A DNA stretch of 6,311 nt, from contig CAZIDB010000259.1 in NCBI GenBank assembly GCA_964537965.1, positions 1 through 6,311 on the forward strand. The letters run 5' to 3'. Made by a program: the position numbers and the translations under genes. Below are positions 1-5,802 of the stretch, one piece after another. The notes under the pieces are model-generated. The model saw only the letters and a program-made list of their open reading frames with translations. It did no database searches and was not told where the DNA came from. Numbering within the stretch: position 1 is the stretch's first letter; every line of letters starts with the position of its first letter. The DNA is from SURF-24 sp964537965. Its GTDB lineage: Bacteria > Bacteroidota > Ignavibacteria > Ignavibacteriales > SURF-24.

Positions 1-507
1 TCCAACATCTTTTGCAAACCAGGAATCAATATCACCGGCATCCATACATTGTTTTATATGATGAAAATGATAGCATTGAGTGAAATTACCTGCAAAGGTT
101 GAAACTGTGTCTTCTTTACCGTAAAAAACAGTGCTTGAACCATAATTGCATAGATAGTCCGGGTGTATTGTTAATCTATCCCCAACATCAGCATTTAGAA
201 TGAAGATGGGACTTTCGTTCCTGTGATTAACAGTATCCAGTGTGTAAACCGTATCGTTAGATACTCTGAAAAAGGTAAGGTAATCTGAATCATCTACTTG
301 CATTCCATAGTAAAATTTTCCGTCTAATCTTGCTAAAGCGACTATTTCTTGATTTACAGTAATTGTTTTGTAAGTATAAGCCCAGCGGTAACCAATTTTC
401 AGTGGGAAATAGCCGTATGGTTCTTCATCAATCTGCGCTAAATTTTTTGATTGAATGAGTAACACAGTAATTGAAAAAGATAAAAACAAGATCCACTTAA
501 TTTTCAT
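1..507 (-). CDS. Secreted protein of unknown function, N-terminal part (runs off left edge)
   Basis: I do not recognise a named family. The minus strand is open without a stop from an ATG at 507-505 to base 1, giving 169 codons with the C-terminus outside the window. GGGAG lies 7 bases before the ATG and supports this start. The N-terminus looks like a signal peptide: basic KIKW (residues 2-5), a hydrophobic core of about residues 6-18, and a probable signal-peptidase I site after NLA (residue 24). There is no lipobox cysteine. The mature part begins with a PLKIGYRWAYTY stretch (35-46) and ends at the edge with DSWFAKDVG (161-169). From memory this pairing resembles uncharacterised exported proteins of Bacteroidota/Ignavibacteria with a beta-rich fold. 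Three cysteines (120, 145, 154) are present, and C145 and C154 flank a histidine-rich HFHH (147-150). Location is inferred to be periplasm, outer membrane or outside the cell. The gene is divergent from all others here and probably unrelated to them. Confidence 0.8.
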   Translation of the reverse strand, partial: MKIKWILFLSFSITVLLIQSKNLAQIDEEPYGYFPLKIGYRWAYTYKTITVNQEIVALARLDGKFYYGMQVDDSDYLTFFRVSNDTVYTLDTVNHRNESPIFILNADVGDRLTIHPDYLCNYGSSTVFYGKEDTVSTFAGNFTQCYHFHHIKQCMDAGDIDSWFAKDVG

Positions 508-611
508 ACTAAATCTCCCAAAGGTATGAGACTTAACAACCTTTCTTCTCTTTGGACAATCCTACCAGTAATTCATTGCTTTATTAAAACATTATTCAAA
601 TACCCGTCATG

Positions 612-640
612 AAAATGTAAAATATAAAAACTACTGTCAA
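612..640 (-). promoter_or_regulatory. Candidate promoter for the secreted-protein gene
   Basis: Read on the minus strand, TTGACA (640-635) is followed after an 18-base gap from its TTG by TACATTTT (619-612). The second box differs by one base from the Bacteroidota -7 consensus TAnnTTTG, and the TTG fits the -33 element. It would start transcription about 100 bases before the ATG at 507. The rest of the divergent region 508-783 is AT-rich with T-runs. I see no convincing promoter pair for the plus-strand gene, only a weak TATATTTC (695-702) without a good upstream box. The match is by eye in AT-rich DNA, so it is weak. Confidence 0.25.
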
Positions 641-651
641 GGAATAATTTA
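637..651 (+). repeat. 15-base exact repeat, copy 1
   Basis: TCAAGGAATAATTTA occurs here and again at 1854-1868, where it forms the ribosome-binding region directly before the metK ATG. In this copy no start codon follows, since GATTC replaces ATGTC. It lies in the divergent intergenic region and overlaps the candidate minus-strand TTGACA box. It may be chance in AT-rich DNA or a remnant of a duplicated translation start. Confidence 0.5.
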
Positions 652-783
652 GATTCAACAACAGAATTTTTTTCTCGCCAATACTGTTATAGTTTATATT
701 TCTGAAGGCTTACTTTGGTTTGATATTAGTAACCCTTTTTCTTAGTTTTAATTCGATTTTTTTCAAAAATAACGGGGATATGG

Positions 784-1761
784 ATGAGAGCAATAATACC
801 GGTAGCAGGATTTGGAAGCAGGCTTAAACCGCACACTTACTCGATACCGAAAGTGCTGCTTAATGTCGGCGGAAAACCAATTATTGGTCATATAATCGAG
901 AAGCTTATCCATGAAGGTATCTATAAAGCTACTTTCATAATCGGACATCTCGGTGAAATGATTAAGGATTATATTTCCAAAACTTATCCTGAACTGCAGG
1001 CAGATTTTGTTGAGCAGAAAGAAATGCTTGGACTTGGACATGCAATTTATGTCTCAGCTCCAACATTTGACGAAAAAGAGATTTTTATAATTCTTGGTGA
1101 TACTGTATTTGATGTTCAGTTAACAGACGTATTTAAGAATAAGCAATCCGCACTTGGAGTTAAGCTGGTTGAAGACCCAAGCAGGTTTGGTGTTGCAGTT
1201 GTTGAGAATGGATTCATTACAAAATTAATTGAGAAGCCGAAAACCCCGGTCTCCAAACTTGCCCTGGTTGGGCTTTATTACATTTCAGATGCGGGTAAGC
1301 TGGTTAAAGCATTGAATGAACTTGTTGAAAAGGATATAAGAACCAAAGGTGAGCTGCAGTTAACAGATGGTCTTCAGATTATGATTGAATCAGGTGAAAA
1401 ATTAAAAACTTTTCCTGTTGAAGGCTGGTACGACTGCGGTAAACCGGAGACATTACTAACAACTAATCAGCATATTTTAGAACAGGATCATATTCATATT
1501 GATTTGAAAACTGTGTTGATTAATCAGCCGGTGTATATTGCTCCCAGTGCAATTGTGTCGAACTCAGTTATTGGTCCGTTTACTACAATTTCAGAAGGTT
1601 GTGTAATTAAAGACAGTGTTATTAGAAATTCAATTATCGGGGATAACGCAAGAGTTGAAAAGGCAATGCTTGAAGCATCGATAATTGGTAACTCGGCAAC
1701 AGTAAAAGGAAATTACCAGAGATTGAACGCCGGTGATTCATCGGAAATAGAATTTAATTAG
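784..1761 (+). CDS. Sugar-phosphate nucleotidyltransferase with left-handed beta-helix tail
   Basis: A cytoplasmic enzyme expected to couple a sugar 1-phosphate to an NTP, releasing pyrophosphate and giving an activated NDP-sugar for cell-surface polysaccharide. The GT-A-like nucleotidyltransferase domain covers about residues 1-235. It has the signature GFGSRLKP (9-16) with PK at 22-23, a nucleotide-contact stretch LGLGHAI (82-88), the metal-binding GD at 105-106, EKP (150-152), GELQLTD (189-195) and GWYDCG (214-219). Residues about 250-310 form a short left-handed beta-helix of hexapeptide-like I/V-rich repeats (APSAIVSNSVIGPFTTIS and following). This is the long architecture of the RmlA/GlmU-related COG1208 group; 325 residues lies between short RmlA (about 290) and long forms (about 350). 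The sugar and base cannot be read from the sequence; glucose-1-phosphate with dTTP or UTP is likeliest. The start is supported by GGGG 6 bases upstream. An out-of-frame ATG at 780 closes after 15 codons and is ignored. Confidence 0.88.
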   Translation: MRAIIPVAGFGSRLKPHTYSIPKVLLNVGGKPIIGHIIEKLIHEGIYKATFIIGHLGEMIKDYISKTYPELQADFVEQKEMLGLGHAIYVSAPTFDEKEIFIILGDTVFDVQLTDVFKNKQSALGVKLVEDPSRFGVAVVENGFITKLIEKPKTPVSKLALVGLYYISDAGKLVKALNELVEKDIRTKGELQLTDGLQIMIESGEKLKTFPVEGWYDCGKPETLLTTNQHILEQDHIHIDLKTVLINQPVYIAPSAIVSNSVIGPFTTISEGCVIKDSVIRNSIIGDNARVEKAMLEASIIGNSATVKGNYQRLNAGDSSEIEFN

Positions 1762-1825
1762 AGAAGGCTTAGGCGAAGACTGAGACTAAGGATAATAATG
1801 TATTATTATCTTAGCTTTCTTCTCT
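1760..1825 (+). promoter_or_regulatory. Structured intergenic segment before metK (competing hairpins)
   Basis: An inner hairpin pairs CTAAG plus ATAATAAT (1786-1799) with ATTATTAT plus CTTAG (1802-1814), with one bulged G. An outer stem pairs AGAGAAG (1760-1766) with CTTCTCT (1819-1825). The CTAAG arm (1786-1790) can also pair with an upstream CTTAG (1768-1772), so two structures exclude each other. The hairpin begins at the stop codon of the nucleotidyltransferase and ends 43 bases before metK. It may be a weak terminator or processing site for the upstream gene, or a leader element of metK. It is not followed by a clean T-run, and I could not match it to the known SAM riboswitch classes. 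Confidence 0.45.
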
Positions 1826-1853
1826 GCCTTTACAAGAGTGTTTATTAACAAAT

Positions 1854-1868
1854 TCAAGGAATAATTTA
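1854..1868 (+). repeat. 15-base exact repeat, copy 2, serving as metK ribosome-binding region
   Basis: TCAAGGAATAATTTA abuts the metK ATG at 1869. AAGGA (1856-1860) sits 8 bases before the start codon, a normal Shine-Dalgarno distance. The same 15 bases occur at 637-651 without a following start codon. Confidence 0.6.
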
Positions 1869-3014
1869 ATGTCATATCTTTTCACTTCAGAATCAGTGTC
1901 GGAAGGACATCCGGATAAAGTTGCTGATCAAATATCAGACGGTGTTTTAGATGCAATTTATAAAACAGATCCTTATGCCCGTGTTGCCTGCGAAACTTTT
2001 GTTACAACCGGTTTGGTTTTAGTCGGTGGTGAAATTACTACTAAGGCTTATGTTGATATCCAGGACGTCGTAAGGAAAACAGTAAAGGAAATCGGATATA
2101 CTTCTGCAGATTATAAATTTGATGCTGAAAGCTGTTCTGTACTTAATGCAATTCACTCCCAGTCTCCTGATATTGCAATGGGCGTTGATAAAGGTGGTGC
2201 AGGTGACCAGGGTTTAATGTTTGGTTACGCTTGCAACCAGACTCCTGAACTTATGCCTATGCCGATTATGTATGCTCATAAACTTGTTGAAAAACTTGCT
2301 TATATCAGAAAGAATAATTTGAAATTAATGCCTTACCTAAGACCGGATTCAAAATCCCAGGTTACGATTGAATACGATGATAATAATGTCCCGTTACGTG
2401 TAGATACAATTGTTATTTCAACACAACACGACGGCGATGCAAAACAAAAACAAATTAAAGCCGATGTAATTGAACATGTTATTAAAACTGTAATTCCTGC
2501 CCAATATCTTGATAGCAAAACAAAATACTATGTTAACCCAACCGGCAGATTTGAAATTGGCGGACCACACGGAGACAGCGGATTAACAGGAAGGAAAATT
2601 ATTGTTGATACATACGGCGGATGGGCTCCGCACGGCGGTGGTGCTTTCTCCGGTAAAGACCCTTCTAAAGTTGACAGAAGCGCTGCTTACGCTGCAAGAC
2701 ATATCGCTAAAAATATTGTTGGTGCAAAGCTTGCAAAAGAATGCCAGGTTCAGATTGCTTATGCAATTGGTGTAGCTAAACCCGTTTCTGTTTATATCCA
2801 CACAAACGGAACCGGCGTTGTTCCTGATAAAGAAATTTCTAAAATGATCATGAAAGAAGTTGACCTTACACCGAAAGGAATAATTACCAGATTAAAATTG
2901 CGCAGACCAATTTACCAGAAGACTGCTGCATACGGACATTTCGGAAGAAACGATAAAGACTTTACATGGGAAAAACTAGATCTCGTTCCGTTGTTTAAGA
3001 AATCAATTAAATAA
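1869..3014 (+). CDS. metK: S-adenosylmethionine synthetase (methionine adenosyltransferase)
   Basis: Makes S-adenosylmethionine from methionine and ATP, then cleaves the bound tripolyphosphate to phosphate and pyrophosphate. It is a cytoplasmic tetramer in known members, needing Mg2+ and K+. All three MAT domains are present. The N-terminus carries SEGHPDK (11-17), which holds the catalytic histidine and a metal-binding Asp. The loop motif GAGDQG (110-115) is intact. The C-terminal region has DSGLTGRKIIVDTYGG (236-251) and the P-loop-like GGGAFSGKD (256-264). A length of 381 residues is normal for bacteria (about 380-400). The start is fixed by MSYLFTSESV, typical of the family, and by AAGGA 8 bases upstream. 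It lies 107 bases after the nucleotidyltransferase gene, behind a structured leader, and 28 bases before ahcY, so the two probably share a transcript ending at the terminator at 4341. No missing catalytic residue was seen; WAPH at 252-255 is within family variation. Confidence 0.97.
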   Translation: MSYLFTSESVSEGHPDKVADQISDGVLDAIYKTDPYARVACETFVTTGLVLVGGEITTKAYVDIQDVVRKTVKEIGYTSADYKFDAESCSVLNAIHSQSPDIAMGVDKGGAGDQGLMFGYACNQTPELMPMPIMYAHKLVEKLAYIRKNNLKLMPYLRPDSKSQVTIEYDDNNVPLRVDTIVISTQHDGDAKQKQIKADVIEHVIKTVIPAQYLDSKTKYYVNPTGRFEIGGPHGDSGLTGRKIIVDTYGGWAPHGGGAFSGKDPSKVDRSAAYAARHIAKNIVGAKLAKECQVQIAYAIGVAKPVSVYIHTNGTGVVPDKEISKMIMKEVDLTPKGIITRLKLRRPIYQKTAAYGHFGRNDKDFTWEKLDLVPLFKKSIK

Positions 3015-3042
3015 AGAAATAAATTATTGGAGTAAATATAAA

Positions 3043-4320
3043 ATGGATTACAAACCAGGTAAATACAAAGTAAGAAACCTGAAACTTGCCGCTGAAGGCA
3101 GAATGAAGATTGAATGGGCTGAATCAAGAATGCCGGTTCTTATGGCGTTAAGAAAAAAATATGAGAAGACTAAACCGTTGAAAGGTTATAAGATTGCCGG
3201 CTGTCTTCACGTTACAAAAGAAACAGCAGTTCTTATTGAAACACTTGCTGCCGCAGGTGCAAAGGTAAGCTGGAGCGGTTGCAATCCTCTTTCAACACAG
3301 GATGAGATTGCTGCAGCATTAGCTAAAAACGGAATTGAGATTTATGCATGGCATGGAATGAACGTAAAAGAATTCTACTGGTGTATTGAAAGAACATTGG
3401 ATATGAAACCAAATCTTACACTTGATGACGGCGCGGATTTGATTTTTACAGTTCACAATAAGTATCCGAAACTTGCAGAAAATATTATCGGCGGTACAGA
3501 AGAAACTACAACAGGTGTTCATCGTTTAAGAGCTATGGCTGCAGATAAGAAAATTCTTTATCCTGTTATAGCTGTTAATGATGCTGAAACCAAGTGGGAT
3601 TTTGATAACGTTTACGGAACAGGCCAGTCATCAATAGATGGAATTCTCCGTGCAACTTCTGTTTTATTAGCAGGAAAGAATTTTGTTGTTGCCGGTTACG
3701 GTCATTGCGGTAAAGGTTGTGCAGAAAGAGCAAAAGGATTGGGCGCTAATGTTATTGTAACAGAAGTTAAACCAACCGCTGCTTTAAAAGCTACTCTTGA
3801 AGGACATACAGTTTTACCAATGGATGAAGCAGCAAAAATTGGTGACATTTTTATTACTGCAACCGGAGTAAAAGATGTAATTGTAAAACATCATTTCCAG
3901 AAAATGAAAGATGGTGCTATCGTATGTAACACCGGCCATTACGATTGTGAAATTAATATTCCTGATCTCGAATCGGTATCAAAAGGTAAACGTACAATAA
4001 GACCCAACAATGAAGAGTACACTTTAAAGAACGGCAGAAAAGTCTATTTGCTTGCACAGGGCAGATTGGTAAACCTTGCTGCTGCAGAAGGCCATCCGAG
4101 TGAAGTAATGGATATGTCTTTTGCAAACCAGTTTATGAGCCAGCTTAGGTTAGTTAATCTTGATAAAGACGGTGTTCTGCTTGATCCGGATGTTTATGAT
4201 ATTCCTGAAGAACAGGATCAGGAAATTGCCGGAGTTAAATTGCAAACTATGGGCTTTAATATTGATAAGCTTACAAAAGCGCAAATTAAATATATGAGTG
4301 ATTACTCAGCCGGTACATAA
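3043..4320 (+). CDS. ahcY: Adenosylhomocysteinase (S-adenosylhomocysteine hydrolase), short type
   Basis: Reversibly splits S-adenosylhomocysteine into homocysteine and adenosine using bound NAD, relieving product inhibition of methyltransferases. Substrate-domain residues are recognisable: HVT (56-58), DDG (128-130), GGTEETTTGVHR (150-161), and VNDAETKWDFDN (178-189) with the catalytic Lys184 and Asp188. The Rossmann domain carries VVAGYGHCGKG (215-225, GxGxxG at 218-223). NTGHYDCEI (296-304) and NLAAAEGHP (344-352) complete the active site. At 425 residues, with GTGQSSIDGILRAT (192-205) and a C-terminus ending DYSAGT, it resembles the short archaeal/Thermotoga-like type rather than the longer bacterial/eukaryotic type that ends in a conserved Lys-Tyr-containing tail. 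After the NAD-ribose Glu (241) the sequence reads VKP, where VDP is more usual. GGAG lies 10 bases before the ATG. The gene follows metK by 28 bases and is the last gene before a strong terminator. Confidence 0.96.
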   Translation: MDYKPGKYKVRNLKLAAEGRMKIEWAESRMPVLMALRKKYEKTKPLKGYKIAGCLHVTKETAVLIETLAAAGAKVSWSGCNPLSTQDEIAAALAKNGIEIYAWHGMNVKEFYWCIERTLDMKPNLTLDDGADLIFTVHNKYPKLAENIIGGTEETTTGVHRLRAMAADKKILYPVIAVNDAETKWDFDNVYGTGQSSIDGILRATSVLLAGKNFVVAGYGHCGKGCAERAKGLGANVIVTEVKPTAALKATLEGHTVLPMDEAAKIGDIFITATGVKDVIVKHHFQKMKDGAIVCNTGHYDCEINIPDLESVSKGKRTIRPNNEEYTLKNGRKVYLLAQGRLVNLAAAEGHPSEVMDMSFANQFMSQLRLVNLDKDGVLLDPDVYDIPEEQDQEIAGVKLQTMGFNIDKLTKAQIKYMSDYSAGT

Positions 4321-4340
4321 AATAAAAATAGTTTATTTCA

Positions 4341-4365
4341 GGCGAGTCAGTGACTCGCCTTTTTT
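4341..4365 (+). terminator. Rho-independent terminator after ahcY
   Basis: GGCGAGTCA (4341-4349) and TGACTCGCC (4351-4359) are perfect inverted complements separated by one base, giving a practical GC-rich 8-bp stem with a 3-base loop. Six T residues follow (4360-4365). It begins 20 bases after the ahcY stop. This is the clearest transcript end in the window and separates metK-ahcY from the downstream genes. Confidence 0.92.
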
Positions 4366-4430
4366 ATTCGTTGTCGTTATCTGGAATGAGCACTTTGTAC
4401 AAATATTATGGTTTGTTTTATCAGTGGAAA

Positions 4431-4477
4431 TCATAATAATCTGTGTCATCTGTGTTCTAACCAATCTGTCATAATAA
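4431..4477 (+). repeat. Short direct-repeat cluster (ATCTGTG / TCATAATAA) before the cupin gene
   Basis: ATCTGTGT occurs at 4439-4446 and 4448-4455, and a shorter ATCTGT at 4464-4469, so two copies are in tandem with 9-base spacing. The block is bounded by two exact copies of TCATAATAA (4431-4439 and 4469-4477), the second running into the Shine-Dalgarno site. It lies in the 166-base gap between ahcY and the cupin gene, in the likely 5' leader of the latter. Function unknown. It could be a dispersed intergenic repeat family or an operator. Confidence 0.55.
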
Positions 4478-4482
4478 GGAGG
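4476..4482 (+). promoter_or_regulatory. Full-consensus Shine-Dalgarno site of the cupin gene
   Basis: AAGGAGG is perfectly complementary to the usual 16S rRNA 3' end and lies 4 bases before the ATG at 4487. It fixes the start and is by far the strongest ribosome-binding site in the window, suggesting high translation of this small protein. Its presence also argues against a typical Bacteroidia host, where such sites are rare. Confidence 0.85.
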
Positions 4483-4486
4483 ATTT

Positions 4487-4846
4487 ATGCCAAAACTAAT
4501 TTCATCTCCAACGCTTGTAAAAGCTGCCGGTAACAAACCAAAAATTATTGAAGAGTTCTTCGGTCGCGTAAATACTTCAAATAATGATATTAGCATAGCT
4601 AAAATGACGAGCCCTGCCGGATGGATTGAACCGGGTCAAACTCCTGAATTTGATGAATACACATTAGTGCTTAAAGGAGTTCTTAGAGTAACAAGCAAAC
4701 AGGGAGTTACAGATGTAGTCCAGGGGCAGGCAATTTTTGTTGAGAAAGGTGAGTGGGTTCAGTATAGTACGCCTTATGAAGAAGGGACAGAGTATATTGC
4801 TGTTTGCATGCCTGCATTTTCTCCGGAAACTGTACACAGGGATTAA
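4487..4846 (+). CDS. Small single-domain cupin protein
   Basis: A 119-residue cytoplasmic protein with one cupin beta-barrel and no signal peptide. The first cupin motif is recognisable as PGQTPEFDEYTLVLKG (49-64), with the conserved Glu57 and Gly64. The second is GQAIFVEKGEWVQYSTP (80-96), with Gly80 and Gly88. The histidines that normally bind the metal are absent: the H-x-H position of motif 1 is occupied by Q/T/P and the His of motif 2 by Val or Gln. E54, D56 and E57 form an acidic patch that might substitute. The protein may therefore be a ligand-binding or acid-bound-metal cupin rather than a His-metal oxygenase. Such lone cupins span many roles and no substrate can be assigned. The gene has its own leader after the ahcY terminator and is separated from purU by 82 bases, so it may be transcribed alone or with purU. 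Confidence 0.85.
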   Translation: MPKLISSPTLVKAAGNKPKIIEEFFGRVNTSNNDISIAKMTSPAGWIEPGQTPEFDEYTLVLKGVLRVTSKQGVTDVVQGQAIFVEKGEWVQYSTPYEEGTEYIAVCMPAFSPETVHRD

Positions 4847-4860
4847 ATTTATTATTAAAG

Positions 4861-4890
4861 TTGACTAATTGACTTTTCAATCTTTATATT
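4861..4890 (+). promoter_or_regulatory. Candidate promoter before purU
   Basis: TTGACT (4861-4866) and TATATT (4885-4890) stand 18 bases apart, a sigma-70-like arrangement in the cupin-purU gap. A second TTGACT (4869-4874) repeats the first but is too close to the -10-like box. No terminator is visible between the cupin and purU, so read-through is equally possible. The call is by eye only, and sigma-70-type boxes may not be the native consensus of this host. Confidence 0.25.
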
Positions 4891-4917
4891 CTTTCCGGAA
4901 AAATTAATATCATAAAA

Positions 4918-4932
4918 ATGGATTTACCTTGA
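4918..4932 (+). other. Four-codon upstream frame whose TGA overlaps the purU TTG start
   Basis: ATG GAT TTA CCT TGA (MDLP, stop) ends in a TTGA overlap with the purU TTG start codon at 4929-4931, in another frame. This is the geometry of termination-reinitiation coupling. There is no good Shine-Dalgarno site at a proper distance from the ATG: CCGGAA is about 18 bases away. Its translation is uncertain, and a sequencing slip that merges it with purU is an alternative. Confidence 0.35.
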
Positions 4933-5789
4933 ATAATGAACAGTCTGCAATACTTCTTTTATCCTGCCCAGACAGAGTGGGATTAGTTTCCCGTATTTCA
5001 CACTTCATTTTTGAAAGAGGCGGAAATATTATAAATCTAGAAGAGCATGTCGATTCGGAAGAGAAAACATTTTCAATAAGAGTTGAATGGGATTTAAAAA
5101 ACTTCTCGCTTAAACCGGACGAAATAGAAGATGCCCTGCAGCCACTTGCAAAAGAGTTTAAGGCTGACTGGCGATTAAATTTTACGATTAAAAAACTGAA
5201 GGTTGCAATATTCGTTTCCAAATATGATCACTGTTTACAGGAAATACTCTGGCGATATAGCCAGGGAGAATACCCAATTGAAATCCCACTAATAATTTCC
5301 AATCATACTGATTTAAAACCATTAGCTGATCATTATAACATTCCATTTCACGTTTTTCAGATTACAAAAGAGAACAAAGCAGAACAGGAACAAAAAGAAA
5401 TAAAACTACTTGAGGATAACAATATTGATACGATCGTTCTTGCCCGGTATATGCAGGTGCTTTCAAGCAATTTTGTTCAGCAATACTCAAATAAAATAAT
5501 TAATATCCATCATTCTTTCTTACCGGCATTTGCAGGGAGCAATCCTTACAAGCAGGCTTATGACAGAGGTGTAAAGATTATTGGCGCAACCAGCCATTAT
5601 GTAACAGAGAAATTAGATGAAGGTCCTATCATTGAGCAGGATATAGTAAAAATATCTCACAAGGATTCATTAAAAGATCTTATGAGAAAAGGAAGAGATG
5701 TTGAAAGATTAGTTTTAGCCAGGGCTCTTCTTTGTCATTCTGAACATAGGGTACTGGTAAGAGGCAACAAGACCATTATTTTTAGTTAA
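4929..5789 (+). CDS. purU: Formyltetrahydrofolate deformylase
   Basis: Hydrolyses 10-formyltetrahydrofolate to formate and tetrahydrofolate in the cytoplasm, balancing the one-carbon pool; the formate can feed PurT-type purine synthesis. An N-terminal ACT domain (about 5-85, starting AILLLSCPDRVGLVSRISHFI) is followed by a formyltransferase-fold hydrolase domain (about 90-286). The catalytic Asn-His-Asp triad of the family is visible as N192 and H194 in INIHHSFLPAF (191-201) and D230 in LDEGPI (229-234); the His-to-Asp gap of 36 matches GAR transformylase. A length of 286 fits the family (about 280). The only in-frame start near the domain is TTG at 4929, because a stop lies upstream at 4905 and no ATG is in frame until far inside. 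GGA 6 bases before it is a weak ribosome-binding site. In E. coli this enzyme is activated by methionine and inhibited by glycine, which fits its place near metK and ahcY. A 13-base gap to the next gene suggests co-transcription. Confidence 0.95.
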   Translation: MNNEQSAILLLSCPDRVGLVSRISHFIFERGGNIINLEEHVDSEEKTFSIRVEWDLKNFSLKPDEIEDALQPLAKEFKADWRLNFTIKKLKVAIFVSKYDHCLQEILWRYSQGEYPIEIPLIISNHTDLKPLADHYNIPFHVFQITKENKAEQEQKEIKLLEDNNIDTIVLARYMQVLSSNFVQQYSNKIINIHHSFLPAFAGSNPYKQAYDRGVKIIGATSHYVTEKLDEGPIIEQDIVKISHKDSLKDLMRKGRDVERLVLARALLCHSEHRVLVRGNKTIIFS

Positions 5790-5802
5790 CCGGAGTTAAG
5801 TT

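Noticed and set aside
252..255. No hidden tRNA or other RNA gene seen in the gaps or within the partial left gene
   Set aside because: The gaps at 508-783, 1762-1868, 4321-4486 and 4847-4928 were read for tRNA-like cloverleaf ends and T-loop GTTCGA-type motifs; none was found.
609..620. Tiny plus-strand frame ATG AAA ATG TAA in the divergent region
   Set aside because: Three codons with no ribosome-binding site; taken as chance.
763..1041. Minus-strand open frame opposite the nucleotidyltransferase (92 codons)
   Set aside because: It lies wholly over a well-supported gene, its translation is Cys/Phe/Tyr-rich with no domain, and it has no independent support. The minus-strand frames within 2333-2518, 2583-2801, 2912-3127, 3319-3522 and 4910-5221 were rejected for the same reason.
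1762..1868. SAM riboswitch before metK
   Set aside because: The segment has hairpins, but I could not identify the conserved core of the known SAM riboswitch classes, so no riboswitch is called.
3015..3042. SAH riboswitch before ahcY
   Set aside because: Only 28 bases separate metK and ahcY, too short for a known SAH aptamer.
4333..4596. Minus-strand open frame across the terminator and the cupin start
   Set aside because: It spans the terminator hairpin, the repeat block and the 5' end of the cupin gene. The translation is low-complexity and unlike any protein.
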